From Symbiodinium natans (lineage: Eukaryota > Sar > Dinophyceae > Suessiales > Symbiodiniaceae): 64,000 nucleotides of DNA. Below, in pieces: positions 52,001-61,297 of the stretch; within the stretch, counting starts at the first letter, position 1, and every line of letters begins with the position of its first letter. The translations under genes were made by a program, and so were the position numbers. Location: NCBI GenBank assembly GCA_905221605.1, contig CAJNDS010002074.1, positions 378,001 through 442,000 of the forward strand, written 5' to 3'. Below the pieces are notes generated by a model, which had not been told where the DNA came from, made no database searches, and saw only the letters and a program-made list of their open reading frames with translations.

Positions 52001-52665
52001 TGAAGTCGTATGAGGTTTCGCTCGAGGAGGTGGAAGAATGGGTCAATGACCTGAGGATATGGTTCGAGCGAGCCAACGTGGAAGAAGAAAAAGATCCCAC
52101 AAGGGGCAAGAAGAGGTCCCTAGAAAGGGAGTCCAGCAAAGATATTCCTGCCGAAAAGGAGGTGGTTGAGACTTCTGAGACGGAGGTTTTCGTTGAGGAG
52201 GAGGCAAAAAAGGTTAAAAAGAAGAGGAAAACTGCAGTTATCGAAGATCCTTACACTCTCCTGGTTCCAAAGCCTAAGAAGATGCCGGCGACCATTGAGA
52301 AGAGTGGATCATCATCCAATGCGGCGGTTTCTGCAGGGGAAAAAGCCTCGAGAATGCGCACAAAGTCAACCGTCGGTGGAAAGGCGAAGAAGAAGGAGAA
52401 AAGTCAGAGTCCCAAAAAGGGAGAAGTGGTGGTGGTGAAAGGTCCTGAGGAAAAGGATCGTCCTCCTGATGTGGATGCGCAAGCGTCTACAGCTGTGAGT
52501 GCAGAGCTGGGTCAATCTTGCCAAGCGATTGAGGACGCAAAAAGAGAAGGATTGGTATCCTCAATTCAAAGGGGCGTACAGGATCCTGTTCTTGCAGTTT
52601 CGGACCTGGAGTATATTCTGCTGCAACTTCACCTCAAGATTGCCAACAATCGGAAAAAGAAGTGA
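45925..52665 (+). CDS. Giant gag-like protein with six CCCH zinc fingers and an S1-like domain
   Basis: Open for about 2,246 codons after a TGA at 45922. The first ATG is not until 46210, so it probably depends on the upstream ORF through a +1 shift, or on a non-ATG start. Counting residues from GTG 45955: acidic low-complexity region 1-285; S1/OB-like RNA-binding domain about 289-347 (GDEIMGLVRCINGYGAF, FGDTVNGTVKRV); Trp-rich segment about 363-405; CCCH fingers about 594, 687 and 739 (CKFFNQGRCRNGDGCSYEH type); SAM-like helical segment about 858-917; basic region about 990-1060; three more CCCH fingers about 1822, 1854 and 1881; Lys-rich tail with KKVKKKRK. No DTG/DSG protease, integrase DDE, YxDD polymerase or RNase H motif was found. 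The fingers suggest RNA packaging in place of the usual CCHC knuckle (inference). Confidence 0.7.
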   Translation, partial: HFQSSAAEERVVDVVPVVQEDGPGDLDDEGKKLCITTEEVSSFGAENSAIQREKETSETAGDTVDRKDEAWSANEARVNAPDSTWSAGKARVEAHMVVRSTGDCNNGAQVSAAADDGGSQVDALVQPEVSSEERNDKGYTGANEAAVVNDGGNSPLEAMEPKEPAAEESVPAVDDRLNCPAVEEDLPAAEGETKDSNDGSTPMKGEALPSGSSPEVDAERTTADAAKPLAGKKEDPEIQEHKKDELVGLVEQDEQCDPKVKTKDAPGADDTEMVSEEHAKKVPRAGALESPGTHCYQEGDEIMGLVRCINGYGAFLDHGDINVLVPAEGSNVHQFKFGDTVNGTVKRVEDDGTIILDTFLVLEEDEEDSSSTLRKWKDSSWGTWWTGSWQTGQWYKGSDGQWDWKSEEQQSREWFAESKASSKEQEEAEQKQLYGEKICRNLLEDETIDNDYVGKITGMLLSRPMDVIVECIADHAFLNIEARSAYNILLSDDWKPEEKERVGVEETTTFSRKQYHNALYELARKKRRFSGPVVGEAVAILLSKGKDELWNELWLDTKRFLQELDGAIEEMSKRENRPIEAYMDPDQYKKAHTTPKTVSPGYSKLCKFFNQGRCRNGDGCSYEHRRYGEGWPEGEPTEPKNSQKTGDEDGDIGGPPTDEGTVDEVQQEREDSAFRAQYNYGKGTSKGEPTLGETKKRLCLYYNQSGCKYGTACRYLHDDDMALEGTWEPGKSWDNASRKALRDAGFHHCCFDYYLKGRCRVRFGCKYSHEEMSEDRLAQLKHLVNVANHVSFQRGRGLEIPDRNAFQPPVSGGVESSSSSAPKALQMTNVSQKDGEKGILDEEEADEQKNSVAASTSTQLHNPEEPIENWMARNEHLWVYTPHVSEVMITLGVTNVSDLQEFIFVEDLVDKGINKVTACKILQLVGEVRYRPGGPEKAVPSDASVRVQQSSGNKGTGRAAVRTLTQVREAEGSGAKTMPRGSYRELFDKVKYRDAWTLAQRSPLCVQKLKLVGVGMPPVNPPTKKYRSRSNPVKRGRPLLDKKQVRQVPRSRSQRRAQPAEVVERPKPLELKPRGGLSYRFSRAWADVVDDDDQAEALVSYAASSSDSSEEETNAVHRMREILLQERDSQRTAIRGNVPMGGSSGPNDGQKKSVHLGKERDKASRGETRQEVTSQVFSLPQPSRRTEQSQKRARDGSVIVGSLAVGSTDEVLPGQGVAGQVNVSEGAQVLPGQEVAGQETALEGAVQIPGEETDQNEGEGGSNELHGDGAKTLDVRPVKNVPQQLLVKGLLNRIYWKVAVGKLPVGQRDCQKGSNKMDRNLVISMSSEGASEQDENLALEDDADQSMGDGAMVVLVYDPRTLIQSPTTDWVMRRGLTDRSIWPAMAYTAQRICAEMVQVDELNAQLNTGRLLFERRDQGYYCDLHHSFHDNPCLPVVGNYPLSVMGALLSPGLEKEFRNTEKFGTAMEAIAYDWSRSPGMEVHVELMARVANLVAPFLRLGGQGTVVNSEFLWQHGRDQMMEFLQAATCADQLEVLWRRMDDDADEEVDPTGMVLEIPDQQDAVLDQGNNESLIPIEDAGGETLGDTGRDGKAPEVSPEEETSSGSSRLAGTRIFLWSVYSRVASNFSTQDRTTGKIFDSTKGYPGEGPNNGDNPSSKRNLPWISEDYLDEVVSKKMERSSDMDGLEGFVPGSEGSLEKVEVENVTASKILMALWKKGYRAGYRRLCRLNVSGCKVGTVKRPIKRVQKIGTRKAFMKKFNVFGSSQRGSGAGGKPIMKVVGPRPGFPAVLQASNTDSTWGEGSSSQAHGNVHVEQNRPMDRFEAERLEKRKKGFCYWFSKGKDRCKFGEDCKFIHSEDDVVLHSYWCKYYVARRLCFAGKTCAFSHDATGVRCIQFAQSGKCRYGDRCVFEHGDPLNEQRPRSPRTPPRDGPRRSSGAKGGEEEISPEQFDDGEEYSMTYDDDTKMSELLMEAISFLSNGKTDLARAEADPLFKLLKFKGDADQMDREWVSWTDDMLSVLELHEVVKSYEVSLEEVEEWVNDLRIWFERANVEEEKDPTRGKKRSLERESSKDIPAEKEVVETSETEVFVEEEAKKVKKKRKTAVIEDPYTLLVPKPKKMPATIEKSGSSSNAAVSAGEKASRMRTKSTVGGKAKKKEKSQSPKKGEVVVVKGPEEKDRPPDVDAQASTAVSAELGQSCQAIEDAKREGLVSSIQRGVQDPVLAVSDLEYILLQLHLKIANNRKKK

Positions 52666-53024
52666 TTGGATGGTATGGATGAAGGGATGGTTTTTCTCTT
52701 TCTGGAGACAGGTGCGCTGGAACAGCCAATGTGCTGACAAATGTGGTGGTTACTATTAAGGGTATGGAAATCCCTGATAGTAGAAGTCAGTAGCTTTTCG
52801 CGTAGCGAAGACCACGGTTTGTGGTGAAGAAGGCCAAGGAGTCTTCAGTGATGAGAGGATCATGGTGAAAAAAGATTCTCTATGGTTAGTGGATTTAGCC
52901 AATGTGCTATAATTTCGTCCTGGTAGACGTAAAACCATATTGTGCATTTCAAGCAGCTGGCTGCTGCCCTAATGGCAGTTTTTGGCCAAAGATCTGCACC
53001 TCCAATGTGTCCTAGGAAATCCTA

Positions 53025-53036
53025 GGACAGGGGGAG
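53025..53036 (+). promoter_or_regulatory. Polypurine tract
   Basis: A GGACAGGGGGAG-type purine run ends directly at the 3' LTR, as expected for plus-strand priming. Confidence 0.7.
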
Positions 53037-53323
53037 TGCGGAGCTGCAACTGGTATTGTAGAAAGGAGTTAGTGTTGGGAGTTGGAAGGGTCAATGTACC
53101 CGGAAATCATTTATGGCTCAAGATGGCCGAGAGCCGTCAGCTTTTGTTGAAAAAGTACGTACGCTTGGGGTTGGGTTTAACGGGTTGGAGTAGTCCCGTC
53201 CCTTCTCCCTTATCTTGTCCCCTTAGGGTTGGGTGTTCTTGTTTCTGGTTCGATCTGGGAAATCTATATAGGCGACTGTTGAGGGTTGGTTTCTTTCCCT
53301 GTTCCCTTTCGGTTGCCCCCGTA
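53037..53323 (+). repeat. 3' LTR
   Basis: Identical to the 5' LTR except at three positions (GGGAGTTGG versus GGGTGTTGG; AATCATTTA versus AATCCTTTA; AGGGTTGGG versus AGGGCTGGG). Confidence 0.9.
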
Positions 53324-53345
53324 TAGGGTTTAGGGTTTAGGTTTT

Positions 53346-55760
53346 AGGCGGATGAGGGTGTGGGGTTTCGGGTTTAGGCCTCTTTTTCTGGTCGGTTGTT
53401 GCTGCTGTGCTTCTTGGCTCAGGTTCTACAACTGTACTTCGGGTCCATCCGGTTTGGGGTGCACTTCTTCGTTTTGGCTGCGTTTCTCGCGGGGATTGGG
53501 GTTTTCCCAGGGGTGCGTGGGCTTCGGGTGTCTGATGCGCAGTCTCTGATGTAGGTGGCTCAGTTCCACACCCAGGTGCGCTGTGCCCTAAACCCTGAAC
53601 CCTAAACCCTAAACCCCCAAAAGCCACATTAGCCACTCGCCCACGAAGGTCAAGCAGGGCCCAAACTTTTCGGGGGAGATTCAAGAAAGGCTCTTGACAC
53701 CCTGAATCCTTTAGCGCCCCTACAGCCTAAATTTCCCCCCCAAGCCCCCCGTAACACCTAAATTTCTTCCCCCCCCCCCCCCCCCGGCCTCTCCCCCCCA
53801 AAGCAACCCCAAACCCCGAAAACCTTCGAAATCGCCGGCGCAAGTCAAAGCAGGGGCCTAGGACAAGGGGGGGCCCAACCGCGGCGTCTCAAGCCGCCAA
53901 GGCCGGTCTCTTTCCTTTGTTTGAGTTTTTAAGGGAGGGGGTGTAAGGGGTCTAGGTTGTTTTGTTTATTTTGATTTTTTTTCCACTTGTCTTAAAGGGG
54001 TTTGAAGGGTTTCAGGAGGGTTCAGGGGGCGAGTTGACAGAGAAAAAAACATTGTAGGGTCTAGGAGTTTTGGGGCCCGGGATTGGTTTTTCAGTTTTGT
54101 AGCAGCTGGACTCTCATTGGTGTTGGGCCCTTGCTCTTGGCTTGCACGGTGTTAGCACTGCGATCGTCACTCTCATCGCCTGTGACATGATGGCCTTCCT
54201 TCTCTTCCCCATTTTGCCCTTCGGGGTGTTCTCATCATGAGTTTCAGCTGCTGCTCGTTTTGCTGCCTCATCTTCTCAGTAGGCCGACAATTCGCATGCT
54301 GAAGTGCAAAAAGCATACTTTCAATGCAGTTGGTGAGATGCCAGCAGCACTGGACTTGATTTCCACACGGGTCGGTGCGTGGAACCCCACACATCCAGGA
54401 GCCAACAAAATCAAATGTCGCTCCCAGACAGGTCGGCTGAGCGATGGATGCAAAGAAAGGGGGCCGGGACCGCGTTTGGGAGGCTCAAGCAGCTTTACTT
54501 TGGGATTTCAGGTCTTGGTGGCTCAGTCGGGTCAGTTGGGGGACATTTTTTTCGGTGTCGTCACAAGGGTTTGATTAGGATTGATCGACATGCCGAAGAG
54601 CTCAGCCTGCTTAAGGCTACACCCGAACGAGCCTAACCATCAAGAATTGGCTAGGAGCTCTGATTTCCTGGGCCCAGGGTGGTCATACGGTTATTGACCA
54701 TTTCAGCCCTTTTTACAGTGCGAGCCCCAGCTGCTTGTCACAGATGTTTCTTGAAGCTGGTTCAGGTCTGCAGCACCTTTGAAGATAGTTGCATGTATGG
54801 GCCGAGGCAAGTATGCTGACGAGACTTCAGCCAACGACAAGATCCGAGAGGACCGAGCGACGCGTTGCCCCATTGCTTAGCGGGGGCTGCTGTATTCACT
54901 CTTTCTTTGCCTACGGAAGGCTTAGGGCAAGAATCTGCTGAGCCGAGTGCTGCATGTTTCTCTGGAAGGGTCTGAGGTGCACACAAGCTTTTGCATGTGC
55001 GTTGCGGTGCCAGGCCGCCATGCTCATGTGTGTGGCAGAAGGCCAGATAGAGGATGGAGACCTGGAAGAGGCAACCACAGCGTCCGAAGGCGCAGTCGTC
55101 TTGAATGCCCTCGGTTGCTGGGCGTAAGGTTTAGGGTTTGCTATGTTCGGCTGAACATGTCTGTCTTGTCGCGCGTGCTGCAGGCTGCCTCGAGATTTTC
55201 AGAAATGAGGGTGACGAAAGAGGCTGGGTCGTGACAGTTTTCGCCTTCTCGGGAGCAGCTCTCACAAGATGTCAAGCCTTGGAGCCCTACGATCAGAGGA
55301 ATGCCTTCTTGGTTCTTTGAGGAATGAGAAGCTCATGTTAGCAGTCTGCTTCAGGTACTCGTGATGCCCTCCGTTTAGTTGTCCACGTCTACCGCGCGAA
55401 AGCGGACGAGGCCAGTGCACATCAGTCGTGGGCGTGAAAGTCTCGAAACTTCTGCTGACGTGGAGGCCCGAAACAAAGGCGAGCGAGCTGATGTGCCGAG
55501 CTCAGCCGGGTGCCGCCTAGTTACCTAGGCACCAAGCTTGCCGTGCAGGGGCTGGGGCTTGGTGCTGCCTGAGTAGGGTTTAGGGTTTAGGGTTTCATCA
55601 CCGACTGCCTACCAAACTGGCAAACTCTCATTGCGTCGAAACGCCAGTTCAGCCCTAAACCTGAGACGCTTGAAATGTGATTCTTGTTTATTCTCTCAGT
55701 ACCTTCTTATCATCTGAAGATCAAGTATGACGATTGTCTACGCGCGGCCCTTGGCGATTT
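53346..55760. other. No firm gene
   Basis: Few telomere repeats (about 53580-53620, 55120-55140 and 55575-55600), a C-run at about 53770-53785 and scattered open stretches without good splice sites. I searched for the missing FtsH exons (Walker B, HEXXH) and found none. Confidence 0.4.
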
Positions 55761-55766
55761 TTTCAG

Positions 55767-58700
55767 GCACGAGAGCTGCTCGAGAAGGCCGAAGAAATGG
55801 CCGAGGAGGCACGTCAGCATCGTCCGGAAAGCAACGTTTAAGGTTGCCAGGGCTTCAAGGGTAGATTCAGGGGCTCTCCAAAATGAGAGGAAATGCCCTT
55901 GTCAGGACCCCTTCTAAACCTTGAGCCCTAGACACTGACCCAAGCCTTCTTGTGGCAGGAGCTCTCCAACTACCGCGACGCTGGCGATGACCTGGGACAG
56001 GACCACCGCACTGCAGCGTTTAGGGCTTTTTGAGTTGACTGGGACTTTTCGGATTCTCCAAGTTTGTCTTAAACTTGTTGGAAGGGGTCTTTTTGGGTGT
56101 TTCGATCTTAGAGCTTTTGGCAGGTCCGTTGCTTTGGGTTTCGTTTGCGGTTTGGTGAGTAGGGGACTGTCTGTCTGTCTGTGCTTTGGAGATCCTGGCG
56201 CCAGCGCTTGGCCTTTGAGCTTGGGGGGGCTTCTGGAAGCTCAGTAACAGCTTGCTTCCTTAAACCCTGAAACCCCAACTCAAAACCCGGAGCTCACAGC
56301 TCTCCATTCTCCGATCTCGCCAGGGCTGCATGCTGCTCTCCATGGCAGAAGCCACCTGTGCCTACCGGGGAAGCACCAAGCGAGACGAGGCCGGCACAAG
56401 TGTTGATGCAGCCCGGTTCTTACCCTTGCCCTCAGAAAGAAACATGCGGGGCTTTTTCTGCATGAAGGTCCCTTAGGGGGATTCTGTTTCCTTAGAACAA
56501 CCCACGTTTCTTTGGTAGTTCCTGTGGGATGCCAGAGAAGACGCACATCTTCCCGAACCGCACCCAAGACCCTGTACCTTGAATCCTGAGCCATGACCCT
56601 GAAACCTACACCTGAGACCTTGAGTCATGAGCCTTACCCTTAAACCCCAAAAGCCCTAAGACTTCAAACTCTCTTTTTCAAACCGCAACCAACACAGGCC
56701 CTCGAGAATGCTGAGGAAGCCTTGGCAATCTTCCGCGAGGCCTTTGTAGCTTTGCAAGTAAGCCCCATAAACCCTAGGCCTTGAAACGCTGCGGGGGTAT
56801 GCGGGGGTCTTGTGGCGTAGGGCTTGGGGTTGTACGAAGCTTTCAGGGGTTGGCCTTTTGGCGCCTTGGGAACCAAAGAAAGAACCCAGCCACCCGATTC
56901 TAGCTTCCTTTACAGGGCAACCATTTCTTCCTAGGCTATCGAAGAACCTCGATCCTCAGGTTCATATATACCCGTTCCATACCCTGATACTCACCTTTAA
57001 GACCCTAAACCGGAAAGCTTCTTTCCTACCCCGTTAAGTGCTCAAGCCCCAAACCCGAAAATCCTTAGCCCTAACCTTAAACCCCGAAAACCCTAAACCC
57101 CTAAACCCTCAACTCTGAACCCTTAGCCCCCTGACCTTAAACCCCTAAACCCCTAAACCCTAAACCCTTAAACCCTTAAGCCCTAAACCCCTGAACCCTA
57201 AACCCCATTTTGAAGTCTGAACCCTAAATCCGCACCAAGCCCACGAAGTGGAGGTCAAGGACCCCAAGTACGAAGGGCTCGCAGCTCTCACCGTTGCGGA
57301 GGTCGGGGGAAAGCTATTAAGGGGGGTTGAGGGGCGTTGGGGGCTTTAGGGCTTCTAGGGTTGGGGCTTTAGGGTTGTGTAATGATTGTGATGAAGAGTT
57401 TAGGGTGTTGTCTGAGTTTGGAGTTTTGGGGCTCACCTACTTCCCAGCTGTCAGCTTCAGGTCTCAATGAAGAAACGTAGCTTAGGCACTTTGCAGGGAC
57501 TTACAGAAGAGACCGTGTGGGCTTCTCTGGCCGTAGGTCATGTGCCCGGCATTGGCTTAGGAGGCTTTATTTTAAGTACAGCTGCCCTCTCCCTCTTCCT
57601 CCCTGTGTCGGGCTTGAACACCAAGTTGAGGTCCCTCAATCGCCATCCTCAACCCTTACAGCCCCCTGAGCCCCCTAAGAAGGTCCCCTGAACTCTAAAT
57701 CCTCGAAGTTCAGGCCCTGAACCCTAAACCGTAAACCCTGAACCCTAGAACCCTAAGCCCTAAACCCTGAACCCTAGAACCCTAAGCCCTAAACCCTGAA
57801 CCCTAGAACCCTGAACCCGAAGCCCTCGAAGCTCCCCCTTAGAGGTGTACTTCCGCAAGCGAAACTTCCACGCCGCTCGGCGGGCCGCAGCTGAGGCACT
57901 GACTTCCGAAGCAAGGTTTAGGGCTTAGGGTTGAGGGTTTAGGGTTTAGGGTTTAGGGTTTAGGGTTAGGGGTTTAGGGTTGAGGGTCTAGGATTTAGGG
58001 TTCAGGGTCTTAGGGTTTAGTGTACGATTAGTGTTGCTACGCTTACACTATTCTTATTGTTACTATTATTAATATTATCATTATTATTGTTCTTCTTCTT
58101 CTTCTTCTTCTTCTTATTGCTGTGTTTATTATCACGGTTATTACGACGATTGGTTTAAGAACTTCATAGCCGCTTGCAGTCGAAGGTCTCTTACTTAGGG
58201 AGCCAGTGCTGAGGGTCCGGGGCAGAGTCTGGTTGGCGTAGGTTCTTCAGGGCATCTGGGGACAAGACCGTTCGAGCTCAGAGACGGCGATGTGGGGATG
58301 CTATCTGTGCTACCAGCACACTCCGGGCTGCTTCTTGTGGAACCCTAAAGCTTTCAACCCTTCTTGAGCCCTACACCCCCTGCTTTCCCTGGAGGCCACT
58401 GAGATCTTCAAGGGCATCGATGACAAGCTCTGCCAGGCGAGTGTCAACTCGTCCGCAAGGACTTCGCTTCCTTGGCAAAGGGTTTCCAGGTTCACAGGTC
58501 CTGTACACTGAGGCTTGATGTTTCGGATAGTTGTTGTTTGAGTTCTATTGGGAGTATATATAAGGGGCTGATGCTGGTAATTCTAAAGGCCCTCTGCGTT
58601 TTTAGATTTGGGGACTTTTCCAAGGGACGGCGCCAGGATTTAGAGCATTCGGGGCGTGTCGGCTTCGGACCGTTTTGGGCAGGGCCTGCAGCTCCACAGC

Positions 58701-59352
58701 CCAAACCCGAAAGCCAGAACCTCGCAAGGCCATGTCCCTGCATATGGGTGCCGCTACCGAAGCCAGAGCCGGAGCCGGGAGCCCATTCTGCCAAGTTTGG
58801 GGGTGCTTAGGGTTTGGAGATCAGGATTGTAAAGGGTGTCGGAGGATGAGGAACTGAGGGTGCAGCTTTTTTTGTGCGGAGAAGGGATGGGCCGGGTTTT
58901 GGCTCGGGTGCGACGTTGCACTGTGGGTCAGGGATGCTTGGACGCTGTCAAAGCCTACGCCCTACGCCCAAACCCTCTTGCCAAGCCTTGGGACGCCGCA
59001 AACCCAAATCTCGAGGCATTTTATGAGGTGTAGGTGCCCTCGCCATACATTTGAAGCCCTCAAGATTCAAGCTTCCCTAGAAATTCAGCTGCTGCCTGAG
59101 AACCTCCAGCACTTTACAGCCCGCCAGCCGGAATAGGAGACCACTAAACCCGAAACGCAAGAACCCTGTCGGCTTTGAACCCCTAGCCTTCAACTCGGTA
59201 TGCACATTGCCGAAGTCCCCGACTCTGAAGGGAAGCCCGCGCCCGATGTCTGGCCACCAGGTCTTGGAGATGGCGATCCGCCTTGGCCGGAAGTCCTTGA
59301 AGCTCACTCCTCAGATTCGGCAGCCTTCTTTTTGGGTGCTTCCCTTTTTTAA
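55767..59352 (+). CDS. TPR-like repeat protein, multi-exon
   Basis: Exons: 55767-55835 (ARELLEKAEEMAEEARQH, donor GTTTAAGG), 55959-56015 (ELSNYRDAGDDLGQDHRTA, donor GCGTTT), 56324-56389 (GCMLLSMAEATCAYRGSTK, donor GCCGGC), 56698-56757 (ALENAEEALAIFREAFVALQ, donor GTAAGC), 57240-57301 (HEVEVKDPKYEGLAALTVAE), 57845-57915 (FRKRNFHAARRAAAEALTSE, donor GTTTAG), 58395-58436 (ATEIFKGIDDKLCQ, donor GCGAGT) and 59187-59352 (LGMHIAEVPDSEGK..., TAA). Most are whole-codon exons, each encoding about one helix pair with alternating small and hydrophobic residues typical of TPR scaffolds. Not all phases join, so a few exons are missing. TPR proteins mediate protein-protein contacts; the partner is unknown. 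The N-terminus lies upstream of 55767. Confidence 0.55.
57040..58030. repeat. Degenerate telomere-type repeats in introns
   Basis: CCCTAAA at about 57060-57210; CCCTAGAACCCTAAGCC-type tandem at about 57720-57820; TTTAGGG from 57916 to about 58020, directly after the 57845-57915 exon. Confidence 0.8.
58080..58115. repeat. (TTC)n microsatellite
   Basis: Short TTC run after an ATTATTATT-rich stretch, intronic. Confidence 0.9.
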
Positions 59353-59424
59353 AGATCCGATCGCCACTCAACGACACAGGCAGATATACTGACAACATGT
59401 GATATGTATATATATATACACAAA

Positions 59425-60660
59425 TGAAATGAAGTGAACTGAAATGAAATGAAATTTCATGAAATGAAAGAAGGAAAGAGTGAAATAATAAAAAAACCAA
59501 AGAAGGAAAGAATGAAAGCATAAAATGACTGAAACGAATGAAACGAATGAAACGAATGAAATGAATGAAATGAATGAAAGGAAATGAAATGAATGAAATG
59601 AATGACATGAATGACATGAATGAAATGAATGAAATGAATGACATGAATGAAATGAATGAAATGAATGAAATGAATGAAATGAATGAAATGAATGAAATGA
59701 ATGACATGAATGACATGAATGAAATGAATGAAATGAATGAAATGAATGAAATGAAAATGAATGAAATGAATGAAATGAAAATGAATGAAATGAACGAAAT
59801 GAAATGAAATGAAACGAAATGAAATGAAATGAATGAAAAGAATGAAAGGAAATGAAATGAATGAAAAGAATGAAAGGAAATGAAATGAATGAAATGAATG
59901 ACATGAATGAAATGAATGAAATGAATGAAATGAATGAAATGAATGAAATGAATGAAATGAATGAAATGAATGACATGAATGAAATGAATGAAATGAATGA
60001 AATGAATGAAATGAATGAAATGAATGAAATGAATGAAATGAATGAAATGAATGAAATGAATGAAATGAATGACATGAATGAAATGAATGAAATGAATGAA
60101 ATGAATGAAATGAATGAAATGAATGAAATGAATGACATGAATGACATGAATGAATGAATGAAATGAATGAAATGAATGAAATGAATGAAATGAATGAAAT
60201 GAATGAAAAAATGAATGAAATGAATGAAATGAATGAAATGAATGAACGAATGAAATGAATGAAATGAATGAAATGAATGAAATGAATGAAATGAATGATG
60301 AATGACATGAATGACATGAATGAAATGAATGAAATGAATGAAATGAATGAAATGAATGAAATGAAATGAATGAAATGAATGAAATGAATGAATGAATGAA
60401 ATGAATGAAATGAATGAAATGAATGAAATGAATGAAATGAATGAAATGAATGAAATGAATGAAATGAAAGGAAATGAAATGAATGAAATGAAATGAAATG
60501 AAACGAAATGAAATGAAATGAATGAAAAGAATGAAAGGAAAATGAATGAAATGAACGAAATGAAATGAAATGAAACGAAATGAAATGAAATGAATGAAAA
60601 GAATGAAAGGAAATGAAATGAATGAAATGAAATGAAAGGAATGAAAGGAATGAAATGACT
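59425..60660. repeat. 9-bp minisatellite (AATGAATGA)n
   Basis: About 1.2 kb. The 9-base unit, with variants AATGACATG, GAAAGGAAATG and AACGAAATG, keeps every frame open on both strands, giving artefactual MNE or SFI repeats. Lies just after the stop codon of the TPR-like gene. Confidence 0.95.
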
Positions 60661-60734
60661 GAAATGAACGAGCGAGTACTCATAATATCGATATCTGTTG
60701 TACTAGATGTAAATACGCAGCTCTCTCCTTCCAT

Positions 60735-60850
60735 CTATCCATCTGTGTACCTGTGTATCTATCTATCTATCTACCTATCTATATGCATACATACATACAT
60801 ACATGCATACATACATACATACATACATACATACATACATACATGCATGC
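60735..60850. repeat. (CTAT)n and (ACAT)n microsatellites
   Basis: Short CTAT run then about 65 bp of CATA units; like the pair at 12340-12720 but in reverse order. Confidence 0.9.
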
Positions 60851-60904
60851 ATCTCGAGTCCTCACCAGCCTTACAGCCCGAAAGTCACGCCAAGCCCTAG
60901 CCCC

Positions 60905-61050
60905 TAAGCACCAAAACCCTAAACCTTGAGCCCTAAACCCTAAACCCTAAACCCTAAACCCTAAACCCTAAACCCTAAACCCTAAACCCTAAACCCTAAA
61001 CCCTAAACCCTAAACCCTAAACCCCAAACCCCAAACCCCAAACCCTAACC
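60905..61050. repeat. CCCTAAA tract
   Basis: About 19 units, ending in CCCCAAA variants. Confidence 0.9.
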
Positions 61051-61077
61051 CCCCTCTAGCCGCCCTGCAAAAGCGAG

Positions 61078-61141
61078 CTGGTTGGAAAGCTGAGGCTTCT
61101 GCAGGAGGGCGGCTCCAAGAAGCAGCAGGCCTTGTCAAGTG
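61078..61141 (+). CDS. Single exon
   Basis: Acceptor GCGAG, donor GTTTGCGG (telomere-like), reading LVGKLRLLQEGGSKKQQALS. Helical, compatible with a TPR-type or coiled-coil protein. Confidence 0.35.
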
Positions 61142-61297
61142 GTTTGCGGTTTATAGGGTTTAGGGTTTAGGGTTTAGGGTTTCCGCCCAAAATAGTTCCT
61201 TGAAGACCCCGAGGGCCCCGAAAGCCCCAGAGGCATGTCCCAGTTTCGGAACTCGCTGTGCCGTCGCCTGCCGAGCATTCATTCAAGGCCCATAACC

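Larger units (their letters stand above)
44948..53323 (+). mobile_element. Non-autonomous copia-like LTR retrotransposon
   Basis: 8,376 bp. The 287-bp LTRs (44948-45234 and 53037-53323) differ at three positions. TAGGG occurs directly before the left LTR (44943-44947) and after the right LTR (53324-53328); because the target is a TTTAGGG tract, this duplication is suggestive rather than decisive. A primer-binding site (45235-45246) and a polypurine tract (about 53025-53036) are in the expected places. The interior carries a 5' ORF (45300-46007) and a very long overlapping ORF (to 52665) with zinc fingers but no recognisable pol gene. The half-tRNA-type primer site points to the Ty1/copia lineage. 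It would need enzymes from another element. It lies in an intron of the FtsH-like gene in the same orientation. Confidence 0.8.

Noticed and set aside
45955-52665. Reverse transcriptase or integrase hidden in the long ORF
   Set aside because: Read through for YxDD, DTG/DSG, HHCC and D-D-35-E spacing; none found. A profile search would settle it.
59368-60734. Minus-strand ORFs of 259 and 425 codons
   Set aside because: Translation of the 9-base minisatellite; same repeat in every frame, no conserved protein.
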